This document shows positions 34,173 to 43,027 of a DNA stretch of 63,577 nucleotides, one piece after another. The notes beneath the pieces were generated by a model. It saw only the letters and a program-made list of their open reading frames with translations. It was not told where the DNA came from and did no database searches. This DNA is from RUG12461 sp045661345. GTDB lineage: Bacteria > Bacillota > Clostridia > Lachnospirales > Lachnospiraceae. Location: the NCBI GenBank assembly GCA_045661345.1, contig JAZRFM010000008.1:1-63577 (forward strand). The letters are read 5' to 3'. Position numbers and translations under genes: made by a program. Numbering within the stretch: the stretch's first letter is position 1; each line of letters opens with the position of its first letter.

Positions 34173-35434
34173 GAGAACAGGATTTTTCTTTCTATTCTGA
34201 ACTGTTGGGATACATTTTACAGGGCTTTCGATGGCTTTCCCTGCCGCTTGGTTTTTTTGTGTTTACAGATGTAAAGAAGCTGAAGCAGGGAGCCGTCCGC
34301 TGGATCCCGTCTATGATCATGGGAGCGATCACCGGGCAGGGCTGTTTTTGTATCGCATATCTGATGGGTTTTGGGATTCAGTCTATTCTGTCAGATCGGA
34401 TCACAGCATCCTTTGACTTTCAAGATAAGGGTGACTTGGAGATCTTTCTGCGGAGTCAGTTTATTCTCTGGCTTGTTATCTGCATTTCATTTGTAGTTCT
34501 TACCTTGCTATTCCTTTTTATACTGCGCCGGATCGTGAGGATCCGATTTTCGCAGACGGTATATGAAGCGCTCTATCTGTCTGTGCCCGGTATCATGGCT
34601 TTCCTTCTCGCCCACTTCTTTGCCGTGATATCCGTGATCCCGATGGAGAAAGAAGTATTCGTGCTTTCAGAACAGATCAAAGTATCCAACTGGATTTTTC
34701 TTGCTACGGCAGTTCTTCTCTTCGTGTGTGAAGCGTTCCTTGTGGCTTCATGGCAGAAAAACCGGGTGATGAAGGAGAAAGAAGAACAGTTGATGTTCTC
34801 GTCGCTGCAGGCCGATGCGTTGAAAAAACGGCTGGAAGATACGGAAGCGGGTCAAAGAAGACTTTCCGGGTTCCGGCACGACCTGAAAAATCACCTGACT
34901 AATCTGCACGGTCTTTTGGAAAAGGGATCATACAGGGAGGCGGATGACTATCTGAAATCCATGGAAAAGGATGTGAATCCGTTTGAACAAAGATTTTATA
35001 CGGGTAGCGCTCTTTTGGATGTGATCCTGAATGATAAATCGTCGGAGGCGGAAAAGCTGGGGGTCGCTTTCTCGGCAGGAGTGGATGGCAATCATATCCC
35101 GGATCACGTTCTATACGATCTGGGAGTGTTACTCACAAATCTGATCGACAATACTCTGCAGGCTGCATCAGATAAGAGGACAGAGCATCCGCATGTCTTT
35201 GTCAGCGTGAAACGTAAAGGAAATTTCCTCGTTTTCAAGATCCGGAACACCTGCTCGGAGAAAATAGACATTGATCCGGAGACGCATCTTCCGGTGAGGA
35301 AAGGAAGAATCAGTCCCGGACATGGAATCGGAATCCGAAATGCGGCGGATATCTGTGAGAAGTATCTTGGTACGATGGAGTATATGCAGAAGGATGAAGA
35401 AGTGACGGTTACCGGGATGCTGCAGGTGAAATGA
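34169..35434 (+). CDS. GHKL sensor histidine kinase (AgrC-like)
   Basis: A 421-residue kinase with six or seven hydrophobic segments in the first 200 residues, a short coiled region, FRHDLKNHLTNLHG with the phosphorylated His near 237, and a GHKL ATPase (NLIDNTLQAA, GHGIGIRNA). This is the architecture of peptide-sensing AgrC-type kinases, but no agrB/agrD or other evident signal gene is adjacent. Its last third is duplicated as a decayed fragment at 41977-42074. Confidence 0.88.
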   Translation: MREQDFSFYSELLGYILQGFRWLSLPLGFFVFTDVKKLKQGAVRWIPSMIMGAITGQGCFCIAYLMGFGIQSILSDRITASFDFQDKGDLEIFLRSQFILWLVICISFVVLTLLFLFILRRIVRIRFSQTVYEALYLSVPGIMAFLLAHFFAVISVIPMEKEVFVLSEQIKVSNWIFLATAVLLFVCEAFLVASWQKNRVMKEKEEQLMFSSLQADALKKRLEDTEAGQRRLSGFRHDLKNHLTNLHGLLEKGSYREADDYLKSMEKDVNPFEQRFYTGSALLDVILNDKSSEAEKLGVAFSAGVDGNHIPDHVLYDLGVLLTNLIDNTLQAASDKRTEHPHVFVSVKRKGNFLVFKIRNTCSEKIDIDPETHLPVRKGRISPGHGIGIRNAADICEKYLGTMEYMQKDEEVTVTGMLQVK

Positions 35435-35501
35435 CCATTCATGTCATAATCCTGACCATTCGTGCAGAACATATAAAATCTGCGAAAACAGTGCCGATGT
35501 A
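35433..35501 (+). promoter_or_regulatory. Class-2 LytTR box before 35523
   Basis: GACCATTCATGT (35433) and GACCATTCGTGC (35454) lie 21 bp apart, overlapping the kinase stop codon. The best -10 at the expected distance (GATGTA, 35496) is weak, so regulation rather than basal activity may dominate. Confidence 0.65.
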
Positions 35502-35522
35502 GCTTTCAAAGGAGGAATAAGT

Positions 35523-36173
35523 ATGCGGGTAACAACGAAAATGGTGAATGAATCAGCACAGAGGGCGGGACTCCCGGGACTGGGGCATTCCCTTCTGGAC
35601 GTTATGAAGCAAAACGAGGATGGAAATTCCCTACTCAATACTGTTCAGAAAACCGGAAATATGAAGGCTGCCAAAGCAGTCAGCGGCCTTATGAAGGATG
35701 GCTACGAGAAAACTGAAAAATCAGCAGATGGTCTCACGAAAAGCGTCCGTCAGTTTGTTGAGGCAGAACAGGACCGGGATGTTGAAAAGCTCCGGGATCT
35801 GGCGAAAGACATCATAAAAAGCTTCAATGAAACGCTGAATGCGGCGGGAAAGACAAATGATACTCTGGATCAGTATTATATCAAGATGCTGAAGGAAGCA
35901 GCTTCCGAGAACAGGAATTTCTTTTCCGAAGCGGGGATCGAAATTCAGAAAGACGGGTTGCTCCGAATTGATGAAGATAAACTGAAGACAGCGGGCGCAG
36001 ACACTCTCATCCGGGCGCTGGGCTCCGGGAGTGCATTTAACGAGAAGGCCGCATTTTTGGGAGAGCATATCTCAGATCATGCGGCGGCAAGCGCAGGAAG
36101 TGTCAGCAGCCAGTATGGGTCAAATGGAACACTGTATTCAGATTACACCAGCAAGATGGACTGGTGGGGATAA
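35523..36173 (+). CDS. Polar helical protein of unknown function
   Basis: A 216-residue protein with no signal peptide or membrane segment. It is mostly helical and charged (EQDRDVEKLRDLAKDIIKSF) with a Ser/Gly/Tyr-rich C-terminus ending SKMDWWG. The layout resembles small flagellum-associated or non-classically exported Lachnospiraceae proteins, but I do not recognise a family. AAAGGAGG precedes the ATG. A class-2 box lies just upstream and a strong terminator follows. Confidence 0.7.
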   Translation: MRVTTKMVNESAQRAGLPGLGHSLLDVMKQNEDGNSLLNTVQKTGNMKAAKAVSGLMKDGYEKTEKSADGLTKSVRQFVEAEQDRDVEKLRDLAKDIIKSFNETLNAAGKTNDTLDQYYIKMLKEAASENRNFFSEAGIEIQKDGLLRIDEDKLKTAGADTLIRALGSGSAFNEKAAFLGEHISDHAAASAGSVSSQYGSNGTLYSDYTSKMDWWG

Positions 36174-36198
36174 CAGAAAAACATATTTGCAAGGATGG

Positions 36199-36241
36199 CA
36201 CCCGTGTTCAATGGAATGAACATTGATCACGGGTGTTTTTT
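36199..36241 (+). terminator. Terminator after 35523
   Basis: CACCCGTG pairs with CACGGGTG, with extra pairing of CAATG to CATTG inside, followed by a run of six T. It separates the 35523 gene from the next group. Confidence 0.85.
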
Positions 36242-36257
36242 ATGAAGGAGGACCATT

Positions 36258-37169
36258 ATGACAGGAACAATGAATATATCCGGAAACTATCAGAACTATA
36301 GCTATTATCAGACCAGCAGCAGGAAGGAAGAGGTACAATCCTTCGCAGATACGATCAGCGCAAAAGCTGAAAAAGCGGAGGAAACGAAATCCCAAAGGGG
36401 ATCTGTGATGGAGGATTACTACACCAAAAAGCCTGAGTATAAGGCGGTTCAGCAAAAACGTGTGGAAGGTGGATATTCCGTCCTTGCTATGGCGGGGTTG
36501 TCTGCGGAGGATCTGGAAAGCATGTCCGTCTCCGAGTTCAGAAGCGTTATGACCAAAATGATCGGAAGCATACCACAGCATCCGTCCAGACCGTATGATG
36601 AGGAAACGGTGCTGATTTCCGAAGAAGGCTGGGAAAACATGAAGAAGGACCCGGATTATGCAGCCTGGGTTCTGGGATACCTGAAAGAAGACCGCTCTGT
36701 AAGCAATCCGTTTTTTGCTATGGGTGACAGGGGATGCTTTACGGTTCAGCATTTTGGAGCCTCTCCGGCTGATTATCAGGGTACAGGCTTCAGCAAGATT
36801 TACGGGGGAACTGCTGCGGGAGCAAGAGCGATGTACAACACGGAGGCAGGAGGTGGAGGGATCGTGACGAGGGCTCCACAGGCCGATGCGCAGCCGCCGA
36901 AGGATTACAACCTTTGGGAGGAAAGGAAAAAGGCGAGAAAAAAGCGCCAGGAGGAATGGCTGGAGGCTGATATCCAGGCCAAGTATCAACAGCGTAAACG
37001 GATAAATGAGGTGTATGAAAAAAGGTATTATGAGAACGTGGCATGGCAGAAAACGCTGAATGCACGAAATCTTCTTGGGAATAACATGCATGCGGCATCA
37101 ATGAAAACGAGTATGGTTGATGTTGCAACAGCGTATGATTCGTCATTTAGTGGTGGTTTCCTGATGTGA
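36258..37169 (+). CDS. Tyr/Asn-rich N-terminus protein, paralogue of 37193
   Basis: A 303-residue soluble protein. The N-terminus is polar and rich in Tyr, Asn and Ser (GNYQNYSYYQTSS). A central block ISEEGWENMKKDPDYAAWVL is shared with 37193 (ISDAGIRRMMEDPKYEKWV). The C-terminal third is Lys/Arg/Glu-rich coil. No signal peptide. It resembles uncharacterised Lachnospiraceae proteins (DUF6033-like), at modest confidence. GGAGG precedes the ATG. It is cotranscribed with 37193. Confidence 0.7.
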   Translation: MTGTMNISGNYQNYSYYQTSSRKEEVQSFADTISAKAEKAEETKSQRGSVMEDYYTKKPEYKAVQQKRVEGGYSVLAMAGLSAEDLESMSVSEFRSVMTKMIGSIPQHPSRPYDEETVLISEEGWENMKKDPDYAAWVLGYLKEDRSVSNPFFAMGDRGCFTVQHFGASPADYQGTGFSKIYGGTAAGARAMYNTEAGGGGIVTRAPQADAQPPKDYNLWEERKKARKKRQEEWLEADIQAKYQQRKRINEVYEKRYYENVAWQKTLNARNLLGNNMHAASMKTSMVDVATAYDSSFSGGFLM

Positions 37170-37192
37170 AATAGAAGGGAAAGGATAACAGT

Positions 37193-37888
37193 ATGGGTAA
37201 TGAAGCAATAACCATAAGCACCATGACCCGGATGTTCCGACAGATCCCGGTAGTACATAATCCCCCGAAGAATGAAGAGGTTTCTTTTGGTGATTGTGTC
37301 AGAAAGGCATCCGAATCCGTAAATATGAAAAACGAAAAAGTTCAGATGGCGGAATATCGGCAGACATTATACAGTAAGTTGCAATCCCTGCCCTATCATT
37401 CGTCGAACCAGCTTGATACCACGCAGATCTCAATCTCTGATGCGGGGATCCGGCGGATGATGGAGGATCCGAAATATGAAAAGTGGGTGACTGACCAGGT
37501 GAAAACGATTTTTTCCGAACGTGATCCATGGAGCAGCCTGGCCGGGGGTAAATTTATCATGATGCGTTTCGGAGAAGAGGAATCGGATCTGAAGATCACA
37601 ATGGAGCGGGCCGGTTTTCCCGGCGGGCAGGACAGTATGATGCCGAAGGTTCATAAAGACGATGATGACGATTTTTGGATCCGGCGGGGGAAACGATTTG
37701 AAGAACAGATGGATATGATCGAGGAAATGCAGGAGAAAGAGGATGCGGGGATACCGGTTTTGATGAATGTGATGGAGCTGCTTATGCAGAATCCACAGAA
37801 AGGTTGCTGGCGGTATACGCAACCGGCTTGGCTTAAACTCCGAAAAGAGGAAGACATTTGTACATTATCAAACAACCCGTTTCATTAA
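37193..37888 (+). CDS. Paralogue of 36258, unknown function
   Basis: A 231-residue soluble protein. It contains the shared motif ISDAGIRRMMEDPKYEKWV followed by KFIMMRFGEEESD, which aligns with the GCFTVQHFG stretch of 36258. A DDDDDFW stretch and an acidic coil precede the C-terminus. It lies 23 bases after 36258 in the same transcript. No catalytic residues are recognised. Confidence 0.68.
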   Translation: MGNEAITISTMTRMFRQIPVVHNPPKNEEVSFGDCVRKASESVNMKNEKVQMAEYRQTLYSKLQSLPYHSSNQLDTTQISISDAGIRRMMEDPKYEKWVTDQVKTIFSERDPWSSLAGGKFIMMRFGEEESDLKITMERAGFPGGQDSMMPKVHKDDDDDFWIRRGKRFEEQMDMIEEMQEKEDAGIPVLMNVMELLMQNPQKGCWRYTQPAWLKLRKEEDICTLSNNPFH

Positions 37889-37950
37889 AATCCCTTTTAA
37901 AACTCTGATCATACACATCATTTCTATGGAAATCCATGGAAAGATGATTT

Positions 37951-38193
37951 ATGATTGCTATTGAACAATTTGAGGGGGCTGACCCAATCGAGTTTGAGAT
38001 GGGAGGGTTCGCGAGTGAGGATAAACCGGAAGATGCATATCGGACAATCGAGTATAATGGACGAACCTATCTGGCATATGGGACATTAGGAAAAACATAC
38101 AAAAAAAGGATGTTGGAAGCTGCCTGGGTTATGAGTATTGGGAATAGGACCCCTACGAGAGAACGACTAAACGGATCAGGATCTGATATGTAG
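37951..38193 (+). CDS. Short hypothetical protein
   Basis: An 80-residue frame (IEYNGRTYLAYGTLGKTYKK) without membrane or signal segments and without a clear ribosome site. It may be the tail of a larger gene cut by deletion. It lies 16 bases before the DUF6483-like gene. Confidence 0.35.
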   Translation: MIAIEQFEGADPIEFEMGGFASEDKPEDAYRTIEYNGRTYLAYGTLGKTYKKRMLEAAWVMSIGNRTPTRERLNGSGSDM

Positions 38194-38209
38194 ATAATGG
38201 AGACTGGCA

Positions 38210-38605
38210 ATGAATTTTGAAGACGAAAAAGACTATCTGATGCGAATGATTAAAGAGATCGTTCGCATGTTGATTTCTCTTGCACTCGGGAAAAGATACA
38301 AATATGTGGAGCTGCCTTCTGAGAATGCAGCATTGGTCTCCGGAAAACCGCTGAAGTATTATACGGATATGGCAGATTCCGGAAAGATTAATGATGCAGA
38401 AAACGAGATCCTTGATGAGGCAGATTATAACGATCCGGAACAGACCGGTGCGCTAATCGCATTTTATGAGCATCTTTCTAAGCTGGATGAGTCGTTTTTG
38501 GAGGGAAATGGGTATTCTCTGCAGGAAGTGTTGGATGGGTTGAAGGGGATTGCGGAACAAACCGGGTACGGACAGATTATAGATACCTTGTCAGCGGAAA
38601 GATGA
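38210..38605 (+). CDS. DUF6483-like protein
   Basis: A 131-residue acidic helical protein beginning DEKDYLMRMIKEIVRMLISL, followed by an INDAENEILDEADYND block. This matches the small DUF6483 proteins common in Lachnospiraceae, whose function is unknown. GGAG precedes the ATG. It is followed by a short hairpin (AACGG/CCGTT, near 38715-38732) with T-run. Confidence 0.65.
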   Translation: MNFEDEKDYLMRMIKEIVRMLISLALGKRYKYVELPSENAALVSGKPLKYYTDMADSGKINDAENEILDEADYNDPEQTGALIAFYEHLSKLDESFLEGNGYSLQEVLDGLKGIAEQTGYGQIIDTLSAER

Positions 38606-38768
38606 GCAAGGCAGAGAATAGTATTTCAGGGTAGCTCCATAGAAATGAGGCATACCGGATCCCGAAAGGAACGAAGGTGCAACCCGCCTTTGCGACTTGT
38701 CGCTATCTATAGTGAACGGAATATCCGTTTTTCAATGATTGATGACATGAACTGCAAAGGAGGGTATT

Positions 38769-39590
38769 ATGAAAAATAGGATGGCTATGATTCTTGTGGC
38801 AGCCTGTATCATGACAGCAGTATCGGGCTGCGGAGCTGCAGGTGTGCCACAGAACGAAAAAACAGCGGAAACGACTGTCGACACACAGACGGTTACGGAA
38901 ATCGGGCAGGTGCCGTTGGCTGCGCCGGAAGGACCTACCATCAGCACACTTTCAGACAGCACGATCACTGTATACGGAACCGGCGAGATGAAATGTGAGC
39001 CGGACATGGCGGAAGTAATCCTGGCAATCGAAACAAATGAAGCTACCGTGGAGGAATCGCAGAGCAGGAACGCGGCAGATACGGACACGGTTTTGAAAAC
39101 ACTCTCGGATGCAGGGATCGGGGAATCATCCATTCAGACATCGGATTACAGCGTATATCCCAGATATGATGATTTCGGAGAGGAGATCGTTTCCTATTAT
39201 GTGAGCACAACGTTGACGGTATCGGATATTCCGATCGGAAACGTCGGAGAACTGCTTTCTGCCTGCGGGAGATCCGGTATTACAGAAGTTCGGAACGTAC
39301 AGTATTTTTATTCCGGGTATGACGAGGCTTACGAGACCGCTTTAGGGAAAGCCGTTGCTGCGGCAGAGAAGAAAGCAATGTCTCTTTCGGTAGCTTCAGG
39401 GAAAGAACTGGATGGCATGATCAGCATATCCGAAGGCTACCAGGACACTTCTCTCCGGTATGTGTATGATAACGGGATGGCTTCCTGGTCGGCAAAGGAA
39501 GAAGCCATGGATACGGGAACCGGCGCAGATGTCATGCCGGGAGAAGTGACTGTAAAGGCTGAGGTTACGGTCGTTTACAAATTGAAATAA
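38769..39590 (+). CDS. SIMPL-domain (DUF541) lipoprotein
   Basis: A 273-residue lipoprotein with lipobox TAVSGC near residue 21, followed by a SIMPL domain (TITVYGTGEMKCEPDMAEV, SVYPRYDDFGEEIVSYY). SIMPL proteins act at the envelope, some in oxidative or antibiotic stress; the mechanism is not clear. GGAGGG precedes the ATG. The ECF sigma gene begins 19 bases later, so the lipoprotein may be both target and part of its operon. Confidence 0.88.
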   Translation: MKNRMAMILVAACIMTAVSGCGAAGVPQNEKTAETTVDTQTVTEIGQVPLAAPEGPTISTLSDSTITVYGTGEMKCEPDMAEVILAIETNEATVEESQSRNAADTDTVLKTLSDAGIGESSIQTSDYSVYPRYDDFGEEIVSYYVSTTLTVSDIPIGNVGELLSACGRSGITEVRNVQYFYSGYDEAYETALGKAVAAAEKKAMSLSVASGKELDGMISISEGYQDTSLRYVYDNGMASWSAKEEAMDTGTGADVMPGEVTVKAEVTVVYKLK

Positions 39591-39609
39591 GGCTGGAAGA
39601 GGAAAAGCA

Positions 39610-40170
39610 TTGACGGACACGGAAATCATTGACTTATATCTGGACCGTGATCAGGCTGCCATACAGCATACAGCAGGGAAATACGGATCACGACTCCGGA
39701 GGATCGCAGAGGGCATCACGAGAGATGCTTTTTCTGCCGAGGAATGCGAAAACGATACCTATATGAAGACCTGGGAGTCAATTCCACCGAATGAGCCCAG
39801 AGACTATTTCTTCGTATTCCTTGCCAGGATTACAAGGCATCTCTCTTTGGATGTCTGCAAGGAGCGTAACCGGTTGAAACGAAAAGCGGATTTGAGCGAG
39901 TTTACAAAAGAACTGGAGGAGTGTATTCCGGGCACGGATGACACGGCGGGAGAGGTGGAAGCGAAGCTCCTCGGAGAAACTATCACTAAATGGCTGAACA
40001 CCCAGAAGGAAGAGCATCGCAACATCTTTTTGAGGCGCTACTGGTATATGGACAGCATTGAGGACATCACGAACCGCTTTGGTTTCGGTGAGAGTAAGGT
40101 GAAATCCATACTGTTCCGTTCCAGAAAGAGTCTTCAGGAATATCTCGGGAAGGAGGGCTACGAAGCATGA
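39610..40170 (+). CDS. ECF-type RNA polymerase sigma factor
   Basis: A 186-residue sigma-70 family protein. Region 2 (ECENDTYMKTWESIPPNEP) and region 4 (IFLRRYWYMDSIEDITNRFGFGESKVKSILFRSRKSLQ) are recognisable. It starts at TTG 39610 after GAAGAGGAAA. It overlaps the next gene by 4 bases, which encodes its probable anti-sigma factor. Confidence 0.88.
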   Translation: MTDTEIIDLYLDRDQAAIQHTAGKYGSRLRRIAEGITRDAFSAEECENDTYMKTWESIPPNEPRDYFFVFLARITRHLSLDVCKERNRLKRKADLSEFTKELEECIPGTDDTAGEVEAKLLGETITKWLNTQKEEHRNIFLRRYWYMDSIEDITNRFGFGESKVKSILFRSRKSLQEYLGKEGYEA

Positions 40171-40937
40171 CAGGACAGGACCTTCTGGAATCCATGGAAT
40201 ATGTGGATCCGAAGCTGATCGAGTCAGCGGAGAATCCTCCCCATAAAAAGAGCTATCGAAGGGTATATCTGACGACGGGAGCTGCGGCGGCGTGTGCGGC
40301 AATCGTGATCGGGATTACTGCATACAGTATGCATACCCGCTATGCCGAAAGCACGGAAGATACTGTGATGATGACAGCGGAAGCACCGGAATACGAAGAA
40401 GCGGAAGAAGCAATGGAAGAAATGCCGGAAGTGGAAATGGAAATGGTGGAAGGCGAAGCAGCTCCCGGGGAAGATGGAACGAATGATATGGATGGCGGCG
40501 CTGAAACAAACGCCGGCGCGCGGTATTCGGAAGAAGCTGCAGCAGATGGCGCTGACATGGGAGAAAAAGAGGAAGCCGCAGCCGTAGAAAGCGCCAAAAT
40601 GAATACTGACGCTTTGGATGAAGTAACGATCGCGATGCTGGATGAGGAGCTTAAGGTAAAAGCAGAGCCGGAAAAGATAATAAAGGAGATCGACTTTATC
40701 ATGAAAGACGGCAGCCCCACGATCTGTGTGATCATCACTGAGGAGCAGGCCGATCTGCTCGATCAGGACGAACTCTTATCTGACAGCTTTGACGGTGATT
40801 TGACACAGTATGCGGCCTATATGGATGAGCGATTAGCTGAATACGGGTTCGCCGGAGCAGTAACCGGAATTGTTTATATTGAGGAGCAAACGGAACCGTA
40901 TAGAAATTTTTCAGCTGACGAAGTAACGATGCCGTAG
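40167..40937 (+). CDS. Membrane-anchored probable anti-sigma protein
   Basis: A 256-residue protein. A short cytoplasmic N-terminus is followed by one membrane helix (about 36-56). A long, very acidic and repetitive Glu/Met/Ala linker (about 60-145) leads to a small extracellular domain (IIKEIDFIMKDGSPTICVII). Coupling to the ECF sigma gene suggests that it holds the sigma factor at the membrane until a signal arrives. No zinc anti-sigma motif (HxxxCxxC) is seen, so the mechanism is open. Confidence 0.75.
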   Translation: MTGQDLLESMEYVDPKLIESAENPPHKKSYRRVYLTTGAAAACAAIVIGITAYSMHTRYAESTEDTVMMTAEAPEYEEAEEAMEEMPEVEMEMVEGEAAPGEDGTNDMDGGAETNAGARYSEEAAADGADMGEKEEAAAVESAKMNTDALDEVTIAMLDEELKVKAEPEKIIKEIDFIMKDGSPTICVIITEEQADLLDQDELLSDSFDGDLTQYAAYMDERLAEYGFAGAVTGIVYIEEQTEPYRNFSADEVTMP

Positions 40938-41233
40938 AACTTCTCGGACGATCACTGAAAATACGTTCTCGCTTATGGAATGACATGTGTTTTTTGCAAG
41001 AGTAAATTCCCAATACGCCAAATAAGAATTCACTCTGATCGGTTGCATCTCATGAGTATGTTCTTCCTGACTGTTTTGTACGTCAGGCGGGCTTCAGTAT
41101 TAAGAGTATCCTGTGCCGGTCGTTTTCATACTATGACCATTCGTTCAAAACCATGTTGTAATCGCCTGTTTCCATAGTATCATGATGAAAGAAAGATGAA
41201 AGGATAACAATCTGCGTGGAATCTGAAAAAGAA
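40938..41233. other. Non-coding gap with class-2 box
   Basis: I see no supported gene. The stretch holds a small CTGAC/GTCAG hairpin near 41068 and the class-2 LytTR box listed separately. Confidence 0.45.
41114..41183 (+). promoter_or_regulatory. Class-2 LytTR box before the nuclease remnant
   Basis: TGCCGGTCGTTT (41114) and GACCATTCGTTC (41135) are 21 bp apart. TATCAT at 41178-41183 starts 43 nt after the second half-site. The first half-site is degenerate, but the spacing is exact. Confidence 0.6.
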
Positions 41234-41836
41234 AGATAAGAACGGGAACGACAGGAGGATCTTCAGAGACTGCGTGGGTTCCGGCCTATCGACGATGACT
41301 TTATGCGCTGTCTGTTCCGTGACAACATCAAGCTTGCACAGCTGGTACTTCGGATCATAACAGAGAAGCCGGATCTGACATTGACCAGCATCGAAACACA
41401 GGCGGATATGAAGCGCCTTGTCGGAGCAAGATCGATCTGTCTGGACGCATATGGCTATGATGATCAGCACAAGGCCTATGATCTTGAGATTCAGAGGGCT
41501 GACAAGGGCGCGGGAGCTCATCGAGCCAGGTACCATTCCAGTGTTCTCGACATTGCAAATCTGGATGCAAACCAGGAATTTGAAGAGCTGCCGGACACGT
41601 ACGTGATATTTATCACAGAAAACGATATCTATGGAAAGGGATTGCCGCTATATCCCGTGGAACGGATCAATACGGCAACCGGGGAACCGTTCGGTGATAG
41701 AGAACACATCCTTTATGTGAACGGATCTTATCGCGGCGAAACGGAGTATATGTCGATTCTCTTAATCTACTTCCTTTACAGTGTTTTCGTGATTCCCCGT
41801 GGGAGCGTTCAAGTCCCATCTCCTGCATGGCTATGA
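41234..41836 (+). pseudogene. Truncated PD-(D/E)XK nuclease family transposase
   Basis: The frame reads LRGFRPIDDDFMRCLFRDN, then AYGYDDQHKAYDLEIQRADKG (nuclease D...E.Q core), then LPDTYVIFITENDIYGKG and YVNGSYRGETEY. It matches the Rpn-like PD-(D/E)XK putative transposases abundant in Clostridia. A stop lies just before the normal N-terminus, and the C-terminal Glu-rich half is missing after about 41760. An ATG at 41303 would give 177 residues, but the protein is incomplete at both ends. Confidence 0.75.
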
Positions 41837-41885
41837 GAATCCGTGAAGCCTTGATATTGTGGGCTTTGCGGTTTCTTTTTTATCA

Positions 41886-41956
41886 GGGAAAACATGTCGA
41901 AATCCTGACCATTCGTGTCAAACGGATCCCCTTTTTTACGCGAGTGCGACGATAAT
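41886..41956 (+). promoter_or_regulatory. Class-2 LytTR box of a collapsed duplicate
   Basis: GACCATTCGTGT (41907) and a weakened upstream half-site (41886) are followed by GATAAT (41951). About 75 bases here closely repeat 33311-33390, the promoter of two-component system 1. Confidence 0.65.
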
Positions 41957-42078
41957 GGGATTGAAACAGGGTAGGGGAGAATCAGTCCCGGACATAGAAT
42001 CGGAATCTGAAATGCGGCGGATATCTGTGAGAAGTATTTTGGGACGATGGAGGATCTGCAGGAGGATGAAGAAGTGGA
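41890..42078 (+). pseudogene. Collapsed copy of the LytTR two-component locus
   Basis: Promoter DNA (41894-41971, like 33311-33390) is joined directly to 98 bases (41977-42074) that repeat the 3' part of the kinase gene (35311-35408). The whole regulator and most of the kinase are absent, about 1.9 kb relative to the intact copy. Several substitutions show that the duplication is not recent. Confidence 0.75.
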
Positions 42079-42092
42079 TGTCAGGAGAGCAT

Positions 42093-42353
42093 ATGAAACG
42101 TGTTATTGTGATAGGCAGTCCCGGCGCAGGGAAAAGTACCTTTGCCAGAAAGCTCAGGAACGGGACAGGGCTACCTTTGCACTATCTTGACAGATCTGAC
42201 CCTATCATCAAAACAAGTTCGATCTCGTCTTCATCTTCGACCCCTGTAGCTGTAAAGCCCTTTTTCTCATACAGTTTTTTTGCGGTCAGATTGCTTTTGT
42301 TACAGGTCAGGGCAACCCGGTCTGATGTACCGAATGGTTTCGTCCGGATGTAG
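42093..42353 (+). pseudogene. P-loop kinase N-terminal fragment
   Basis: KRVIVIGSPGAGKSTFARKL matches the start of adenylate-kinase-like or topology-modulation (FlaR-type) P-loop proteins. After LHYLD near 42192 the frame runs through the antisense of the acetyltransferase gene, so only about 33 codons are genuine. It is another deletion scar. Confidence 0.65.
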
Positions 42354-42643
42354 TCGATCACCCTGTCTAAAGCCTCTCCTCCATACCCGTGACCTTGTTC
42401 TGCCCTGTCGATCATCATGTGCCAGATATCATATTCCGGGATGTCGTAATCATAAATGACCATGACATATCCGACCATTTTTCCGGCAGCATATATTCCA
42501 AACGGTTGACACTGTTCTCTGTATACATACGCCTGCGCAAGGCTCCGTATCGGATGAGATACAAATATCTCCTGTCCCGATGCCAGACTGAGATTGAAAG
42601 CGTCTAAAAAGTTTCCCTCTGCTATCTCTCTGAGTTCTACCAT
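42182..42643 (-). CDS. GNAT family N-acetyltransferase
   Basis: A 153-residue acetyltransferase with the acetyl-CoA loop QGHGYGGEAL and a C-terminal NLTAKKLYEKKGF helix-strand typical of spermidine- or aminoglycoside-like GNATs. The C-terminus overlaps the P-loop fragment and could be altered by that junction. The substrate is unknown. It has no neighbour on its strand. Confidence 0.83.
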   Translation of the reverse strand: MVELREIAEGNFLDAFNLSLASGQEIFVSHPIRSLAQAYVYREQCQPFGIYAAGKMVGYVMVIYDYDIPEYDIWHMMIDRAEQGHGYGGEALDRVIDYIRTKPFGTSDRVALTCNKSNLTAKKLYEKKGFTATGVEDEDEIELVLMIGSDLSR

Positions 42644-42770
42644 TGTTTCCTCCGTAGGTTTCGATTTGTCGTTTTTTCAATAACATCATCATACCATATC
42701 TCGACACAGATTTCTTTATGCCCCCGGAATTCGGTTGAAAAATCTGCTGTTTCATTATCCAAGAGGATTG

Positions 42771-42803
42771 GATGAAAAAAACCTCTCATGCTTTTCAGAG
42801 GTT
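42771..42803 (-). terminator. Minus-strand terminator
   Basis: AACCTCT/AGAGGTT with a 10-base loop, followed on the minus strand by TTTTTT. The gene it once served is not visible; only degraded DNA lies upstream on that strand. Confidence 0.6.
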
Positions 42804-42895
42804 ATCAGTTCCCTTGCACTGAGAATCTGGGATGAATATCTGAACATAAGCATGCGGCCCTCTACTGGGATTTGCTTTGAGAGCTGTTGATGTAT

Positions 42896-43027
42896 ATGAT
42901 AGGATATATTTATGGTTTTTCCAGACAACTTAACCGCTGGAAAGAAAGATTATTTGACCGGTTCCCTCAGCGGGCAGATAACTCACGTACTGAAGATCAG
43001 CAAATCATGTGTTGGTTTTGGCTATGA
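42896..43027 (+). CDS. Short frame coupled to the nitrilase gene
   Basis: A 43-codon frame (MIGYIYGFSRQLNRWKERLF) whose TGA overlaps the nitrilase-family ATG. It has no clear ribosome site and may be a leader frame or a remnant. Confidence 0.25.
   Translation: MIGYIYGFSRQLNRWKERLFDRFPQRADNSRTEDQQIMCWFWL

Noticed and set aside
33417..35434. Classical agr quorum-sensing locus
   Set aside because: Regulator and kinase look AgrA/AgrC-like, but no AgrB protease or AgrD-type peptide is encoded nearby.
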